Positions 38,110-46,588 of a DNA stretch of 64,000 nt are shown here, piece after piece (position 1 is the stretch's first letter; every line of letters begins with the position of its first letter). The DNA is taken from positions 1-64,000 of the forward strand of contig JYJJ01000079.1 of the NCBI GenBank assembly GCA_003263775.1, written 5' to 3'. This DNA comes from Vibrio maritimus. GTDB taxonomy: Bacteria > Pseudomonadota > Gammaproteobacteria > Enterobacterales > Vibrionaceae. The notes beneath the pieces were generated by a model. That model saw only the letters and a program-made list of their open reading frames with translations, ran no database searches and was not told the DNA's origin. A program made the position numbers and the translations under genes.

Positions 38110-39876
38110 ATGAAAATATCGAGACGTAACTTTCTAAAAAGTGGAATTTATAGTACGGCAGCCACTTCAATTCCATTAACTCTTTCATTGCCTTCATCTG
38201 CACTAGCGAATGAAAATTCTGATTACAAAGCTTTGGTATGTTTGTTTCTATATGGAGGAAATGACTCGTTTAATATGATAATTCCGCAGTCTGGAAATAA
38301 CCTTCTCAATTATCAGAGTGCTAGGCCAGATATACAGCTGTGGCCACATGAGATCGTGAGCAACGGTATTGTTGCAGATGATGCTCAGCAGCCGCTTGTA
38401 CTCAATGGGTCGATGCCGAAAATAGCCCAACTATTTGAAGATAAAGTCGCCACTAGCGTTGTTAATGTTGGTACGTTGATTGAGCCAACAACCAAGGCGA
38501 ATTATTCGACGGTAAAAAAATCGCCTAATCTAGGTGCTCATAACAAGCAGCAACTAGCTTGGCAACGCGGTTGGGAAACAAGCCAGTATCATCCTTATGG
38601 TTGGGCTGGGATGATGATGGACATTTTAGCATCCGGTGCAGAGACAGTTTCTCCTAACCTCTCGTTTGGTGGAAATGAGTTGATGAACGGCCAGGGAACA
38701 CAAGATCTGAGAGTCAGTACGTCTGGTATTCGCGCCATGTCATCCCTTGCTGTAAATTCAGTCAACAATAATCTGACTAAGTATCTGGCGGATAACACTG
38801 CGTCACCATTTGGTAAAGCCTATTTGCAACGCTTTCAGAAGATCTATGACTTTCAATCTACGTTAGGTGATTTGTTGGAGCAGTACCCGGAAGACCCCTC
38901 AATTCCTTCAAGTTACCTGGGCTCTCAATTCAAAATGGTGAAAAGGCTGATTCAGGCAAGTAGTGGTTTAAATCAGTCAAGACAAATCTATTTTGTATCG
39001 CTCGGCGGTTTCGACAATCACGGTAATCAAAGAGGGAAACACGACAATCTGTTGGCTTCAATTGACGATGCTGTTTCCGCATTCTATGCCTCACTGCAGT
39101 CCGATGGATTAGAGAATAATGTTGTGACATTTACGATGTCTGACTTTGGTAGGACAATCGAAAACAACGGCAATCGCGGGACTGATCATGGTTGGGGGAG
39201 CAACCATTTGGTCGTAGGGGGCTCTATTTTTGGAGGAAAGGCCTATGGTCGCTATCCTGAATTTGTGAAAGACGGCGCTGATGCCATTGGAAATAAGTTT
39301 ATCCCGACGACCTCGTCAGAGCAGTATGCGGCTACTTTATGTCGTTGGTTTGGGCTTTCTGACACAGGGGTGGACTATATTTTTCCTTCATTGTCTCCCG
39401 ACAAACAGAACCCATTTTCTAGTCGTTATCTCGGATTCTTAGGAAGTGATGTCGTTGCGAGCCAACCTCTTCCAATCGTTAGTGTTAGTGCTTCAAAGAC
39501 TCGAGTCGATCATACACCTCAAATGGCCATTGATGGTGACCTCACAACCAAGTGGACGGCGAAGGGCTATGGGATCACATTTGATGTGGAGCTTTCATCA
39601 TTATCAAGCTTGGAGACATTGCGAATATCACAGGCTAAGGGGGACGTACGACAGTATTTCTTTGATATCTTGGTAAGTAGTGATGGCGATAATTTTACCC
39701 TTTTACAGCAATACCAATCGCCGGGAGATACTACCGCGTATGTTGATATTCAGCTTGGTAGTCAGCAAGCAAGGTACTTACGCTTGGTCTGCAACGGCAA
39801 TAACGACTCAGTTAATGAAAAATTGGTTGCATGGAATAACTTCCAGGAACTAGAACTGTGGGGAAGGCCTGTCTAA
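38110..39876 (+). CDS. Tat-exported DUF1501 protein with discoidin-like C-terminal domain
   Basis: A 588-residue intact protein. The N-terminus SRRNFLK is a twin-arginine motif, followed by a hydrophobic stretch and a probable ALA cleavage site near residue 35. The DUF1501 (sulfatase-like alkaline phosphatase fold) core contains LFLYGGNDSFNMIIP, YFVSLGGFDNHGNQRGKHD, FTMSDFGRTIENNGNRGTDHGWGSNHLVVGG. Asp and His residues in these blocks could bind metal. From about 455 a F5/8 type C (discoidin) domain follows (MAIDGDLTTKWTAKG... RYLRLVC), expected to bind carbohydrate. It is exported folded, probably with a metal; the substrate is unknown. Confidence 0.88.
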   Translation: MKISRRNFLKSGIYSTAATSIPLTLSLPSSALANENSDYKALVCLFLYGGNDSFNMIIPQSGNNLLNYQSARPDIQLWPHEIVSNGIVADDAQQPLVLNGSMPKIAQLFEDKVATSVVNVGTLIEPTTKANYSTVKKSPNLGAHNKQQLAWQRGWETSQYHPYGWAGMMMDILASGAETVSPNLSFGGNELMNGQGTQDLRVSTSGIRAMSSLAVNSVNNNLTKYLADNTASPFGKAYLQRFQKIYDFQSTLGDLLEQYPEDPSIPSSYLGSQFKMVKRLIQASSGLNQSRQIYFVSLGGFDNHGNQRGKHDNLLASIDDAVSAFYASLQSDGLENNVVTFTMSDFGRTIENNGNRGTDHGWGSNHLVVGGSIFGGKAYGRYPEFVKDGADAIGNKFIPTTSSEQYAATLCRWFGLSDTGVDYIFPSLSPDKQNPFSSRYLGFLGSDVVASQPLPIVSVSASKTRVDHTPQMAIDGDLTTKWTAKGYGITFDVELSSLSSLETLRISQAKGDVRQYFFDILVSSDGDNFTLLQQYQSPGDTTAYVDIQLGSQQARYLRLVCNGNNDSVNEKLVAWNNFQELELWGRPV

Positions 39877-39903
39877 ATTCATGAATAACGTACCTTAAAA
39901 GAC

Positions 39904-39955
39904 AATTGAAGCGCATTGCAAACTCGCTGTTACGATTTTGTAATGCGCTTCAATT
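39904..39955. terminator. 14-base inverted repeat between convergent genes
   Basis: AATTGAAGCGCATT and its exact complement are separated by 24 bases. There is no long T run, but the position between convergent genes suits a bidirectional terminator. Confidence 0.6.
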
Positions 39956-39973
39956 GGTTAGTTGAAGTGCGTG

Positions 39974-40507
39974 TTACCAAAACTCAGGCTTATCAAATGC
40001 AGCCACACAGCTTGAGCTACCACTAATCGGCTCCAACGCCTCAGTCGTCAGTGACTGTGCTAGCCAGCCATGAGGATAGCTAAGCTTGTGAGGTGCAGCA
40101 AACTGCTCAATAGTAATTGGCTCAAACCCGACTCGGCCATAGAAGTTTGGATCGCCGTAGGTAAACGCAAGGGATACGCCTTGTGCTGTCATTGTATCTA
40201 GACCAAACTTGATCAACTTTTGACCCACTCCCTGACCTTGGTAGTCGGTATGTACTGCAACCGGTGCCAACAAAAATGCGGTTTTATCTGACTCGAAGTT
40301 AAGGCGAGTAAAGTAAATCGCGCCCGCCAAGGTGTCATTATCCATTGCTGCAAACACGACGATATCTTCACTTTTGGTTGTATCGATTAGGTCTCTTGCA
40401 AGCTGACCAATGGCTTTACCTTCTTCTAGTCCTTCTGAGTCACCAAATGTTTTTGCGAATAATGCTTCTAGCATCTCTGCTTTGGGTTGTTGTAACTGTA
40501 GGTAGTT
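39974..40507 (-). CDS. GNAT acetyltransferase (YhbS-like)
   Basis: A 177-residue single-domain GNAT. FLLAPVAVHTDYQGQGVGQKLIKFGLDTM carries the acetyl-CoA loop QGQGVG; AFTYGDPNFYGRVGFEPI is the typical YhbS-like block. I start at MNYLQLQQPKAEML, since the 22 upstream in-frame residues are atypical. It stands alone. The acceptor is unknown. Confidence 0.85.
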   Translation of the reverse strand, partial: NYLQLQQPKAEMLEALFAKTFGDSEGLEEGKAIGQLARDLIDTTKSEDIVVFAAMDNDTLAGAIYFTRLNFESDKTAFLLAPVAVHTDYQGQGVGQKLIKFGLDTMTAQGVSLAFTYGDPNFYGRVGFEPITIEQFAAPHKLSYPHGWLAQSLTTEALEPISGSSSCVAAFDKPEFW

Positions 40508-40712
40508 CATTTCTAATGCTCTGTTATTCAATAGTGGGACAGAGCTTAAACTGTAAAGCAGTAGACAGGTCAAGTATGAAGCTTATAAAGAATCAAAATT
40601 GTATTTTTGTGTAAGATCCTACTAATTAAGTCTGACGGTCGGTCTTTCTGGCCTTGAGCTATCCACCGCTGTACCAGTAAACTTTAGCCTAAGTTTTGCT
40701 AGGAAAAAGATA

Positions 40713-41567
40713 ATGCACATTGTCGCCTCTAACAGCGTTCGATATCGTTCACTGTTGCTTAAAGCACTATTGAAACGACCACAACGAGGAGCGCTGTCGC
40801 AATCATCAGTAAATGCGATGCTGTCCAATTCATCCTTTACGATTGATGAAAATGCGCTTCGTTGTTACTGCAAGCACTTTAGTTTTGATGAATCGCACGT
40901 ACCCGCTACGTACTTGTTTGTGGCAACACAGAGTGAGTTACTACAACTTTTCGTTCACCCAGAAACGCCAATCCGTCCATTAGGTTTGGTTCACACGTTT
41001 GTTGAGTTCGAACTGATTGAGAAACTAGAAGTAGGGCAGATCTATCAATTTACAGTAACACTTGAAATGAATGAGAAAACGGAGAGAGGTCAAGGGTTTG
41101 AGACTCTGGGAGAGTTCTCTTTGGATGGAAAAACGCTAGCGCGTTATCGCAGCGGATATTTAATGCCAATTAAAAAATCGAAACCAAAACGGGGTGGCGC
41201 AGTTTTGGTCGATGATATATCCGCCTATCAGCATCAAACCAACCTACAGACATCAAAAGCGAGCACTAGCGCCTATGCGAGCGTGTCGGGTGACTATAAT
41301 CCGATTCATCTAAGTGGTTTTATGGCGAAGCTTTTTGGGTTCAAAGCACCCATTGTTCATGGCATGGATATGGCTGGGAGACTATTAAGTGTTGCTAGCA
41401 AACAAGTTGGCAATAACGAGAGAGTGAACCAGTGTCATTTTAGCTTCAAACGCCCAATATTTGTCTCGCAAATGCTGGACGTTGTTAGTGATGGCAGTCA
41501 GGTTTTGCTGGTCAATGAAGAGGGCAAAACGTGTGTGATGATGAGTGCTTCACAGAGCATTAGTTAG
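40713..41567 (+). CDS. MaoC-like (R)-specific enoyl hydratase / dehydratase
   Basis: A 284-residue protein whose C-terminal half is a hot-dog MaoC domain with the hydratase motif YASVSGDYNPIHLSGFMAKLFGFKAPIVHGMDM; the Asp and His are the expected catalytic pair. The first half looks like a second, degenerate hot-dog repeat (EFELIEKLEVGQIYQFTV), giving the double-hot-dog layout seen in fatty-acid dehydratases. Likely role: reversible hydration of enoyl-CoA or enoyl-ACP. It is convergent with the DUF5329 gene and overlaps its end by eight bases. Confidence 0.82.
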   Translation: MHIVASNSVRYRSLLLKALLKRPQRGALSQSSVNAMLSNSSFTIDENALRCYCKHFSFDESHVPATYLFVATQSELLQLFVHPETPIRPLGLVHTFVEFELIEKLEVGQIYQFTVTLEMNEKTERGQGFETLGEFSLDGKTLARYRSGYLMPIKKSKPKRGGAVLVDDISAYQHQTNLQTSKASTSAYASVSGDYNPIHLSGFMAKLFGFKAPIVHGMDMAGRLLSVASKQVGNNERVNQCHFSFKRPIFVSQMLDVVSDGSQVLLVNEEGKTCVMMSASQSIS

Positions 41568-41898
41568 GCTTTGACAGCAGTTTCTGGCTTAACCACTCAG
41601 CACTGCTCGTCGATTGCCCATCACAGACCACTTTATACGCTCTACCGGTAAACCAGCTTTTAGATGCCACTTCATCAATGAACACTTGAGTGGAAGTGAC
41701 ATCGTCTTTGGCATAATCCCATTTTCGGCGCAGGTGCGCCGCTGCTTCTTGGCCATTATGCTCATCACCATTGCGAATAAAGGTACAAGGGGAGCTGTTC
41801 ATTTGCTCGATGAGGTAGAGCACATCGCTTTCTGTGGTTGCCAGCGCACTTTGGCTAGCAAGAGTTAGAACTAAAGCGGTAATCGGCAGCGTTCTCAT
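41560..41898 (-). CDS. DUF5329 exported protein
   Basis: A 112-residue protein with a signal peptide ending SALA. The mature part has DVLYLIEQMNSSPCTFIRNGDEHNGQEAAAHLRRKWDY, the DUF5329 core with two conserved cysteines (CTF, VVCDG). Its start overlaps the stop of the MBL lipoprotein gene (ATGA), so the two are translationally coupled. The family is of unknown function and often accompanies secreted hydrolases. Confidence 0.82.
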   Translation of the reverse strand: MRTLPITALVLTLASQSALATTESDVLYLIEQMNSSPCTFIRNGDEHNGQEAAAHLRRKWDYAKDDVTSTQVFIDEVASKSWFTGRAYKVVCDGQSTSSAEWLSQKLLSKPN

Positions 41899-42950
41899 TG
41901 CTGCCACCATTTAGTGACTGGCATCGGATTCGCAATATCGAGTCGCTGGCCGATTTCTGGTGAAACCATAGTTACACCGCGTTGTTCGCTGATTTCTAGT
42001 GCTCTATTCATAGGCTCATACCAATCGTGCATAGCAAGATCGAAGGTACTGTTGTGGATTGGCATCATGACTTTACCTTTTACATCGATGTGAGCTTGCA
42101 CGCTTTGCTCCGGGAACATGTGGATCTGTGACCAGAGTTCATTGTATGCACCGGTTTCGATCATCGTAAAGTCAAATGGGCCATATTTTTTGCCAATTTC
42201 GGCAAAGCCACCAAAGTAGCCAGAATCACCACTGAAGAATACCTTCGACTCTTTACTGTCAATGATCCAGCTGCCCCAAAGCGTTGAGTCTCTATCGGTA
42301 AGGCCACGACCAGAGAAGTGCTGTGTTGGCGCGAGTGTATACTCAATGCCATTCACGCTGTGCGACTCCCACCAAGCAAGTTCGGTGACTTTCTCTGATG
42401 GCACGCCCCATTTGATCAGGTAATCACCCACTTTTAACGGCACGATGAAGTGTTCAACTTTATCTGCGAGCGCCTTTACGGACGCTTTATCTAGATGATC
42501 GTAGTGATCGTGGCTGATGACCACGACATCGATATTGGGTAGTGCTTCTAAAGTAATCGGTGTTTGGTGAAAACGCTTTGGCCCTGCCCACTGTACAGGT
42601 GATGCGCGGTCACTAAATACCGGATCGGTCATGACTAATTGACCATCGAGCTTCATGATGACACTAGAGTGTCCAAGGCGATATACCACGTCACTTTGCT
42701 CATTTACTAGCTGCTCGGCTGTAATTGCGTGCACTGGCAACTCAAAAGTGGGTATTGGCTCTGCGCGTTCGGTTGTGAAATAGGATTTCATCACATCAAC
42801 GATGTCACCAAAGCTCGATTTGTATTCCATTTCAGTGTTGACGTACTTGTCTGGATAACGCTCAGAATCTTTTTCGGTGTTAGTGCAAGCAGCAAGTGAG
42901 GCAATACTCATAGATAGAACTCCCAATGTCGCGAATAGTGACTTTCTCAT
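41895..42950 (-). CDS. NAPE-PLD-like MBL-fold hydrolase, lipoprotein
   Basis: A 351-residue metallo-beta-lactamase-fold protein. The signal ends with lipobox LAAC. The metal motif HxHxDH is seen as VISHDHYDHLDKASVKAL, with later metal ligands in FFSGDSGYFGGFAEIG and MPIHNSTFDL. The WAGPKRFHQTPI and TLWGSWIID blocks place it with NAPE-hydrolysing phospholipase D-like and UlaG-like hydrolases. It is probably anchored in the outer membrane and acts on phospholipid-like or other phosphodiester substrates. It is divergent from a TetR gene with operator palindromes in the gap. Confidence 0.88.
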   Translation of the reverse strand: MRKSLFATLGVLSMSIASLAACTNTEKDSERYPDKYVNTEMEYKSSFGDIVDVMKSYFTTERAEPIPTFELPVHAITAEQLVNEQSDVVYRLGHSSVIMKLDGQLVMTDPVFSDRASPVQWAGPKRFHQTPITLEALPNIDVVVISHDHYDHLDKASVKALADKVEHFIVPLKVGDYLIKWGVPSEKVTELAWWESHSVNGIEYTLAPTQHFSGRGLTDRDSTLWGSWIIDSKESKVFFSGDSGYFGGFAEIGKKYGPFDFTMIETGAYNELWSQIHMFPEQSVQAHIDVKGKVMMPIHNSTFDLAMHDWYEPMNRALEISEQRGVTMVSPEIGQRLDIANPMPVTKWWQQ

Positions 42951-42993
42951 AGTGATGAACTCATTTCGTGGGCTAGTGCCCATCTCTCAATTA

Positions 42994-43020
42994 AAGTAAA
43001 CTAACCAGTGCAGTTTACTT
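42994..43020. promoter_or_regulatory. palindromic operator between the MBL and TetR genes
   Basis: AAGTAAACT and AGTTTACTT are perfect nine-base arms, nine bases apart. A related half site (AGTAAACTGATTAGTG) follows at 43034-43049. The gap separates two divergent genes, one of which encodes a TetR protein. Confidence 0.75.
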
Positions 43021-43089
43021 TCTTGTGGTGAAAAGTAAACTGATTAGTGTAAAATAATCGAAGAAATTCTCGTCCCTCTGGTTAACGTA

Positions 43090-43704
43090 ATGATTGAAAA
43101 GAAAAAAACACGAAGCGAGCTAAAGCGAGAAGCAATCATTAATGCTGCTAAAGAAGCGTTTAATGAATTTGGCGTGCAAAATACCAGTATGGATAAGCTG
43201 GCAGCAATGGCGGGTGTGTCCAAGCGAACTGTCTACAATCATTTTGAATCTAAAGAAGAGCTAGTGATATTGCTGCTATCCGAGTTGTGGAAGCAATCTA
43301 TGGCAGATGTGGACTTAAGTCCTCTTAAATCGAAAACTGTAGAGCAGCAGCTGCAATATCTGCTTGAACACGAGATCCGAATCTTAAATCAAGCGTCGTA
43401 CATTGATTTAGCCAAGGTGGCGTTTGGTCATTATTTCTACCGCCCGGAAGAGCTTCAGCAGCAAGCTGGGCAAATGTCTAAGCAAGAAACCGCACTGTAC
43501 AAATGGCTTGAACAACAACATGCTGATAAAGTGATGGTTATCGATGATATTGAGACCGCCAGCATTCAGTTGCACAGTCTCATCAAAGGTAGCTGTTTCT
43601 GGCCACAACTGATGGGACTAAGTCATACTCTAACTGAGGAGGGTATCACTCAGCTGTCTCAATCAACCGCTGATCTATTTTTAGCTCGTTATATGGCGCG
43701 TTAG
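43090..43704 (+). CDS. TetR/AcrR family regulator
   Basis: A 204-residue TetR protein. The HTH is AAMAGVSKRTVYNHFESKEELVILLL, preceded by IINAAKEAFNEFGVQNTSMDKL; the C-terminal half resembles the AefR-like group (KVAFGHYFYRPEELQQQ). It is divergent from the MBL lipoprotein/DUF5329 pair across 139 bases carrying AGTAAACT palindromes, so it most likely represses that pair and itself. The inducer is unknown. Confidence 0.88.
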   Translation: MIEKKKTRSELKREAIINAAKEAFNEFGVQNTSMDKLAAMAGVSKRTVYNHFESKEELVILLLSELWKQSMADVDLSPLKSKTVEQQLQYLLEHEIRILNQASYIDLAKVAFGHYFYRPEELQQQAGQMSKQETALYKWLEQQHADKVMVIDDIETASIQLHSLIKGSCFWPQLMGLSHTLTEEGITQLSQSTADLFLARYMAR

Positions 43705-44281
43705 TCGCTATTCATTCTATCTTGCAGTATGTTCGTACCCATACTGCCTTTCTATTCCCCACATTTACTCCTCCGAAATACTATCTTTGACCGTATTGCT
43801 TACAGAGCTATCGATTTCATCCCCAACATATGCGCTTATATGCACCTTGGCCTTCATCTAACTATCTGTCACCCAACATTTTTATCTTCCTACAATCAGC
43901 AATAGGCTGTCGCGGTTCCTATGGTTGATTCTGAGTCTAATCCAATCAATGCGAACTAATTATGATTTAGTTACATCACTTTTGATAACTAAAAATCAAA
44001 ATTGATGTTGTGAATGAGTTTTTCTTAGGCTATTATTCGCGCAAATCGTTCATATTTGATGCTTTGTGTCTAGCTGTTTCGTTTTTTGGTACATCAAAGT
44101 AGAAGTAAAATCACAATATTGTTGTTGATTGCAGACTGTTTAGCTTTTGTATCATTTTTGATTCCCTAGCACTCATATAGAGTGCTCGAGCGAAAATGAT
44201 GATGCGAGTACTTGCTTATGGAAGAGATTTATTCCCAAAGAATCTACGTGGGTACTTTGGGAATAACTAAGAGGCAGTACG
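43705..44281. other. long leader region of the four-gene exported operon
   Basis: A 577-base stretch with no supported gene. The first 200 bases are pyrimidine-rich; from about 43960 it becomes AT-rich. A short hairpin (AGCACTC and GAGTGCT, 44168-44186) and a stronger one at 44229-44266 lie close to the first gene. A long regulated promoter or an untranslated leader is likely. Confidence 0.5.
44229..44266 (+). promoter_or_regulatory. leader hairpin just before the ribosome site
   Basis: TTATTCCCAAAG and CTTTGGGAATAA form a perfect 12-base stem around a 14-base loop. GAGG lies five bases after it and the start codon seven bases later. The structure could control ribosome access or mRNA stability. 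No T run follows, so it is not a simple terminator. Confidence 0.6.
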
Positions 44282-44638
44282 ATGAAAAAACTATTGGCAC
44301 TCGCGCTATTGGTACCGGTTCTCGCTCAGGCTCATAGCCAAACACCTCGCGAGATTAAAAAGTACGTAGCAACCGAGAGAGCGGATGTTGCATTGGACGT
44401 AACGAATCTAAATACCTATGTACAGAGTTACGAGGTGATAGTGGAAGGAAAGGTGCTGGGCAGATTTACGCTCAGTCCCGACGAATCAAAGAAGATTCAC
44501 TTGAACCTCAAAGTTGACGGTTTCGATAAGTGGACAAATAAAATTGTCGCCACGCGCTCGATTCCTGACAAAGGCGACGCGGTTCGAACTGAGGTTCAAA
44601 GTTTAATTCGATTATACCGACCAACGATCAAGGGCTAG
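44282..44638 (+). CDS. small exported protein A of the four-gene operon
   Basis: A 118-residue protein with a signal peptide (MKKLLALALLVPVLAQA). The mature part alternates short beta strands (ADVALDVTNLNTYVQSYEVIVEGKVLGRFTLSPDESKKIHLNL), which reads like a small immunoglobulin-type fold similar in general layout to pilus- or curli-type periplasmic chaperones. This is an inference from pattern only; no family motif is certain. Its stop codon overlaps the next gene's first in-frame start. Confidence 0.75.
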   Translation: MKKLLALALLVPVLAQAHSQTPREIKKYVATERADVALDVTNLNTYVQSYEVIVEGKVLGRFTLSPDESKKIHLNLKVDGFDKWTNKIVATRSIPDKGDAVRTEVQSLIRLYRPTIKG

Positions 44639-44640
44639 TG

Positions 44641-45078
44641 ATGAACATTACAATATTCGTGTTGGCTTTACTGGTTGCTTTTGATGTTGCCGCCGCCTAC
44701 ATGCCTAGCCCAACGATGGCACAGGGTGATCGTATTCGTGTTCGGGGTGAGTCGGGTATCGAGATAGATGCCACTTACCAGCCAGACATGACACTGCAAA
44801 TGGGGGGCTCATTAGGCAACGATTTAAATAAAGATAATTGGTATGACCATCATCACCGTCATCAAGATAGGTATAGAAATGAGAACTCGGTTTACATTCA
44901 AGCGGTAGTGCCTATCACGTTTGGCGAGCGCAAAAAGCCAGATCCCAAGCGGTTGTACGATATCGAGTTAAGAGCCAGGGAAGCGCAAATCCAAAAGCTA
45001 GAAGCTGAAGTTAGATTATTACGCGCTGCCACAGAGGCTGGCGCAACATCCACTAAAGAAGTCTTTGTAGAAGGTTAA
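44641..45078 (+). CDS. small exported protein B, histidine-rich with C-terminal coiled coil
   Basis: A 145-residue protein with a signal peptide ending VAAA. The mature N-terminus carries QGDRIRVRGESGIEIDATYQPDMTLQMGGSLG; a polar patch DHHHRHQDRYRNEN follows, which could bind a divalent metal. After SVYIQAVVPITFGERKKPDP comes a heptad-like helix (DIELRAREAQIQKLEAEVRLLRAATEA). No family is recognised. The GTG at 44638 is an alternative start. The third gene begins three bases after the stop. Confidence 0.75.
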   Translation: MNITIFVLALLVAFDVAAAYMPSPTMAQGDRIRVRGESGIEIDATYQPDMTLQMGGSLGNDLNKDNWYDHHHRHQDRYRNENSVYIQAVVPITFGERKKPDPKRLYDIELRAREAQIQKLEAEVRLLRAATEAGATSTKEVFVEG

Positions 45079-45081
45079 ACC

Positions 45082-45510
45082 ATGAAAAAATTAGTTCTAG
45101 CGACAGCCATCGCCGCCATATCAGGCTCGGTACTTGCGAGCTCTAATGGTGTTCGTTTTGAACGTCAGATTAAACACGTGAATGGTATCACCATTGATAA
45201 AGAGCTGGCGCATATCTCTATGAAAGGTGAGCATGCCGGTGAACGTGGTGAGTTTACGATTGTTTCCAATCATCCATCGGGTCATGAAAGCGTTATGTTT
45301 GACATGCAAGAGTCTGCCGCAATTCAACCAGGTGATGTTACCTACACCGTTGATGGTTCATTTTCGGTTCGTCATAAAGAAACGAAAGACATCCGAGCGG
45401 GCAAACATTATATAGGCGCTCACATGCATCACAAAACATACGCGGACTTCAAAGCGGGCGACAAGATTGAGTCGATAGTCACTATTACACTACTAGCACC
45501 AACGTCATAG
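45082..45510 (+). CDS. small exported protein C of the four-gene operon
   Basis: A 142-residue protein with a signal peptide ending SVLA. The mature part is beta-rich (FTIVSNHPSGHESVMFDMQES, DVTYTVDGSFSVRH) and has a histidine cluster GAHMHHKTY. It ends SIVTITLLAPTS, a terminal strand reminiscent of donor-strand or surface-protein folds. This is an inference only. No family is recognised. Confidence 0.72.
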   Translation: MKKLVLATAIAAISGSVLASSNGVRFERQIKHVNGITIDKELAHISMKGEHAGERGEFTIVSNHPSGHESVMFDMQESAAIQPGDVTYTVDGSFSVRHKETKDIRAGKHYIGAHMHHKTYADFKAGDKIESIVTITLLAPTS

Positions 45511-45527
45511 TAACAGGGGCTGTGGTG

Positions 45528-45671
45528 ATGAAAAACGTACTCATAGTAGTAGCGGCATTTTTAGCTCTTACTTTTACGGCACTCTATGTGATGACAGACC
45601 CAAGCAATTACGTTGACAATCCTTGTCCGCATGCTGCTCAACGGGATAGCGGTAACGAGATTGTAGGTTAG
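45528..45671 (+). CDS. 47-residue membrane peptide D of the four-gene operon
   Basis: A short gene 17 bases after the previous stop. Residues 4-21 form one membrane helix (VLIVVAAFLALTFTALYVM), then a short periplasmic tail with a single cysteine (DNPCPHAAQRDSG). It ends just before a strong terminator, so it belongs to this transcript. No family is recognised. Confidence 0.6.
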   Translation: MKNVLIVVAAFLALTFTALYVMTDPSNYVDNPCPHAAQRDSGNEIVG

Positions 45672-45701
45672 TCTAAAATCGACGTTATTCTCAGCTATTA
45701 G

Positions 45702-45726
45702 AAAGGTCGCCGATGCGACCTTTTTT
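45702..45726 (+). terminator. terminator of the four-gene operon
   Basis: AAAGGTCGC-CGAT-GCGACCTTT followed by a T run; a nine-base stem. Confidence 0.9.
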
Positions 45727-45727
45727 G

Positions 45728-46582
45728 CTACTCACAGAAATGTCCTAACTCTTGCACCAAAAGCTGTGTCGCTTTGGAGTAGATATGACGCTCTTCTGCG
45801 CCCACTAATTGCACTAGCAGCACTTTATTTGAAGCCAAACATTGGCGAAGAACACGCAGCACCATATTGATGTCCAGCTTATGCTTCTCGCTACTAGAGT
45901 TGTGCTTTGAAATCGAGGGAAGGTCGATAGTTAACACCAACTTATCGCAGTGACTAATAAAACGAGCGAGCTGCTCTTTGACCATAGTACGACCGCGGTA
46001 ATTCACTTCATCGGAGAGCAGCCAGTTACACCCCATATCCTCTGCATACTCAAGTTGCTTTTTGTCGCAACGATTACGATCAATACCGACATGAAATGCA
46101 CGGCATTCATTAAAGCGGTTTAGGGCGAAATGGAGCATAGAACCCATGGTCAAATCCAAACACTGATCCATGAGTAAATGGGCGTTGATATTAATAATGC
46201 CCACATCCTCTTGATCAATGATAAGGCTTGGCAGAACATCGAGTAGAGTTTCATGGCAGTTGGTGATCACCAGCGGCATAGCACCGACAGTTAACTGCTC
46301 AATCAGCTTGTCGTTGAAGCTTAAACTTGTTGATGGGTTCTCGAAATACGTCGGCTTGGAATGAGCGACCTTACGGACAGGGAAATGTCCAATGTTTCTC
46401 ATTAAATGAGAATTATGTTGCGCACTCAGCCAATCGTAGGCGGTATCGAGTAAAGATTCAGCGTCTTCAACGTGCGCGTTGTTAAGAGGTTTAATCGTTT
46501 CGCAGACGGTCAGTATCGACAGTTTGTTTTCCAGGGCTGGATGATAACGACGTTTCCATAACTGTTTGAAGACGCTGAGCAT
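45728..46582 (-). CDS. arginase-fold protein with degenerate metal site
   Basis: A 284-residue protein with the ureohydrolase (arginase/agmatinase/HutG) layout. Aligning by eye, GGDHS becomes ITNCHE, the INFDAHFDLR block becomes ININAHLLMD, and TIDLD becomes TIDLPS. Only about three of the six usual manganese ligands (His, His, Asp) remain, so normal hydrolase activity is doubtful. It lies six bases downstream of an IclR regulator on the same strand, forming an operon. It may be a sensor or scaffold, or act with a different metal arrangement. HutG is the closest active relative I recognise. Confidence 0.75.
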   Translation of the reverse strand: MLSVFKQLWKRRYHPALENKLSILTVCETIKPLNNAHVEDAESLLDTAYDWLSAQHNSHLMRNIGHFPVRKVAHSKPTYFENPSTSLSFNDKLIEQLTVGAMPLVITNCHETLLDVLPSLIIDQEDVGIININAHLLMDQCLDLTMGSMLHFALNRFNECRAFHVGIDRNRCDKKQLEYAEDMGCNWLLSDEVNYRGRTMVKEQLARFISHCDKLVLTIDLPSISKHNSSSEKHKLDINMVLRVLRQCLASNKVLLVQLVGAEERHIYSKATQLLVQELGHFCE

Positions 46583-46588
46583 GATGAA

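Noticed and set aside
36605..39876. DUF1800/DUF1501 pair as a defence system
   Set aside because: No nuclease, helicase or other defence component is adjacent, and the Tat signal points to an extracytoplasmic role.
44282..45671. Four-gene exported operon as a curli or chaperone-usher system
   Set aside because: No usher, CsgG-like pore or recognisable subunit repeat is present; the resemblance of protein A to a periplasmic chaperone is only a strand pattern.
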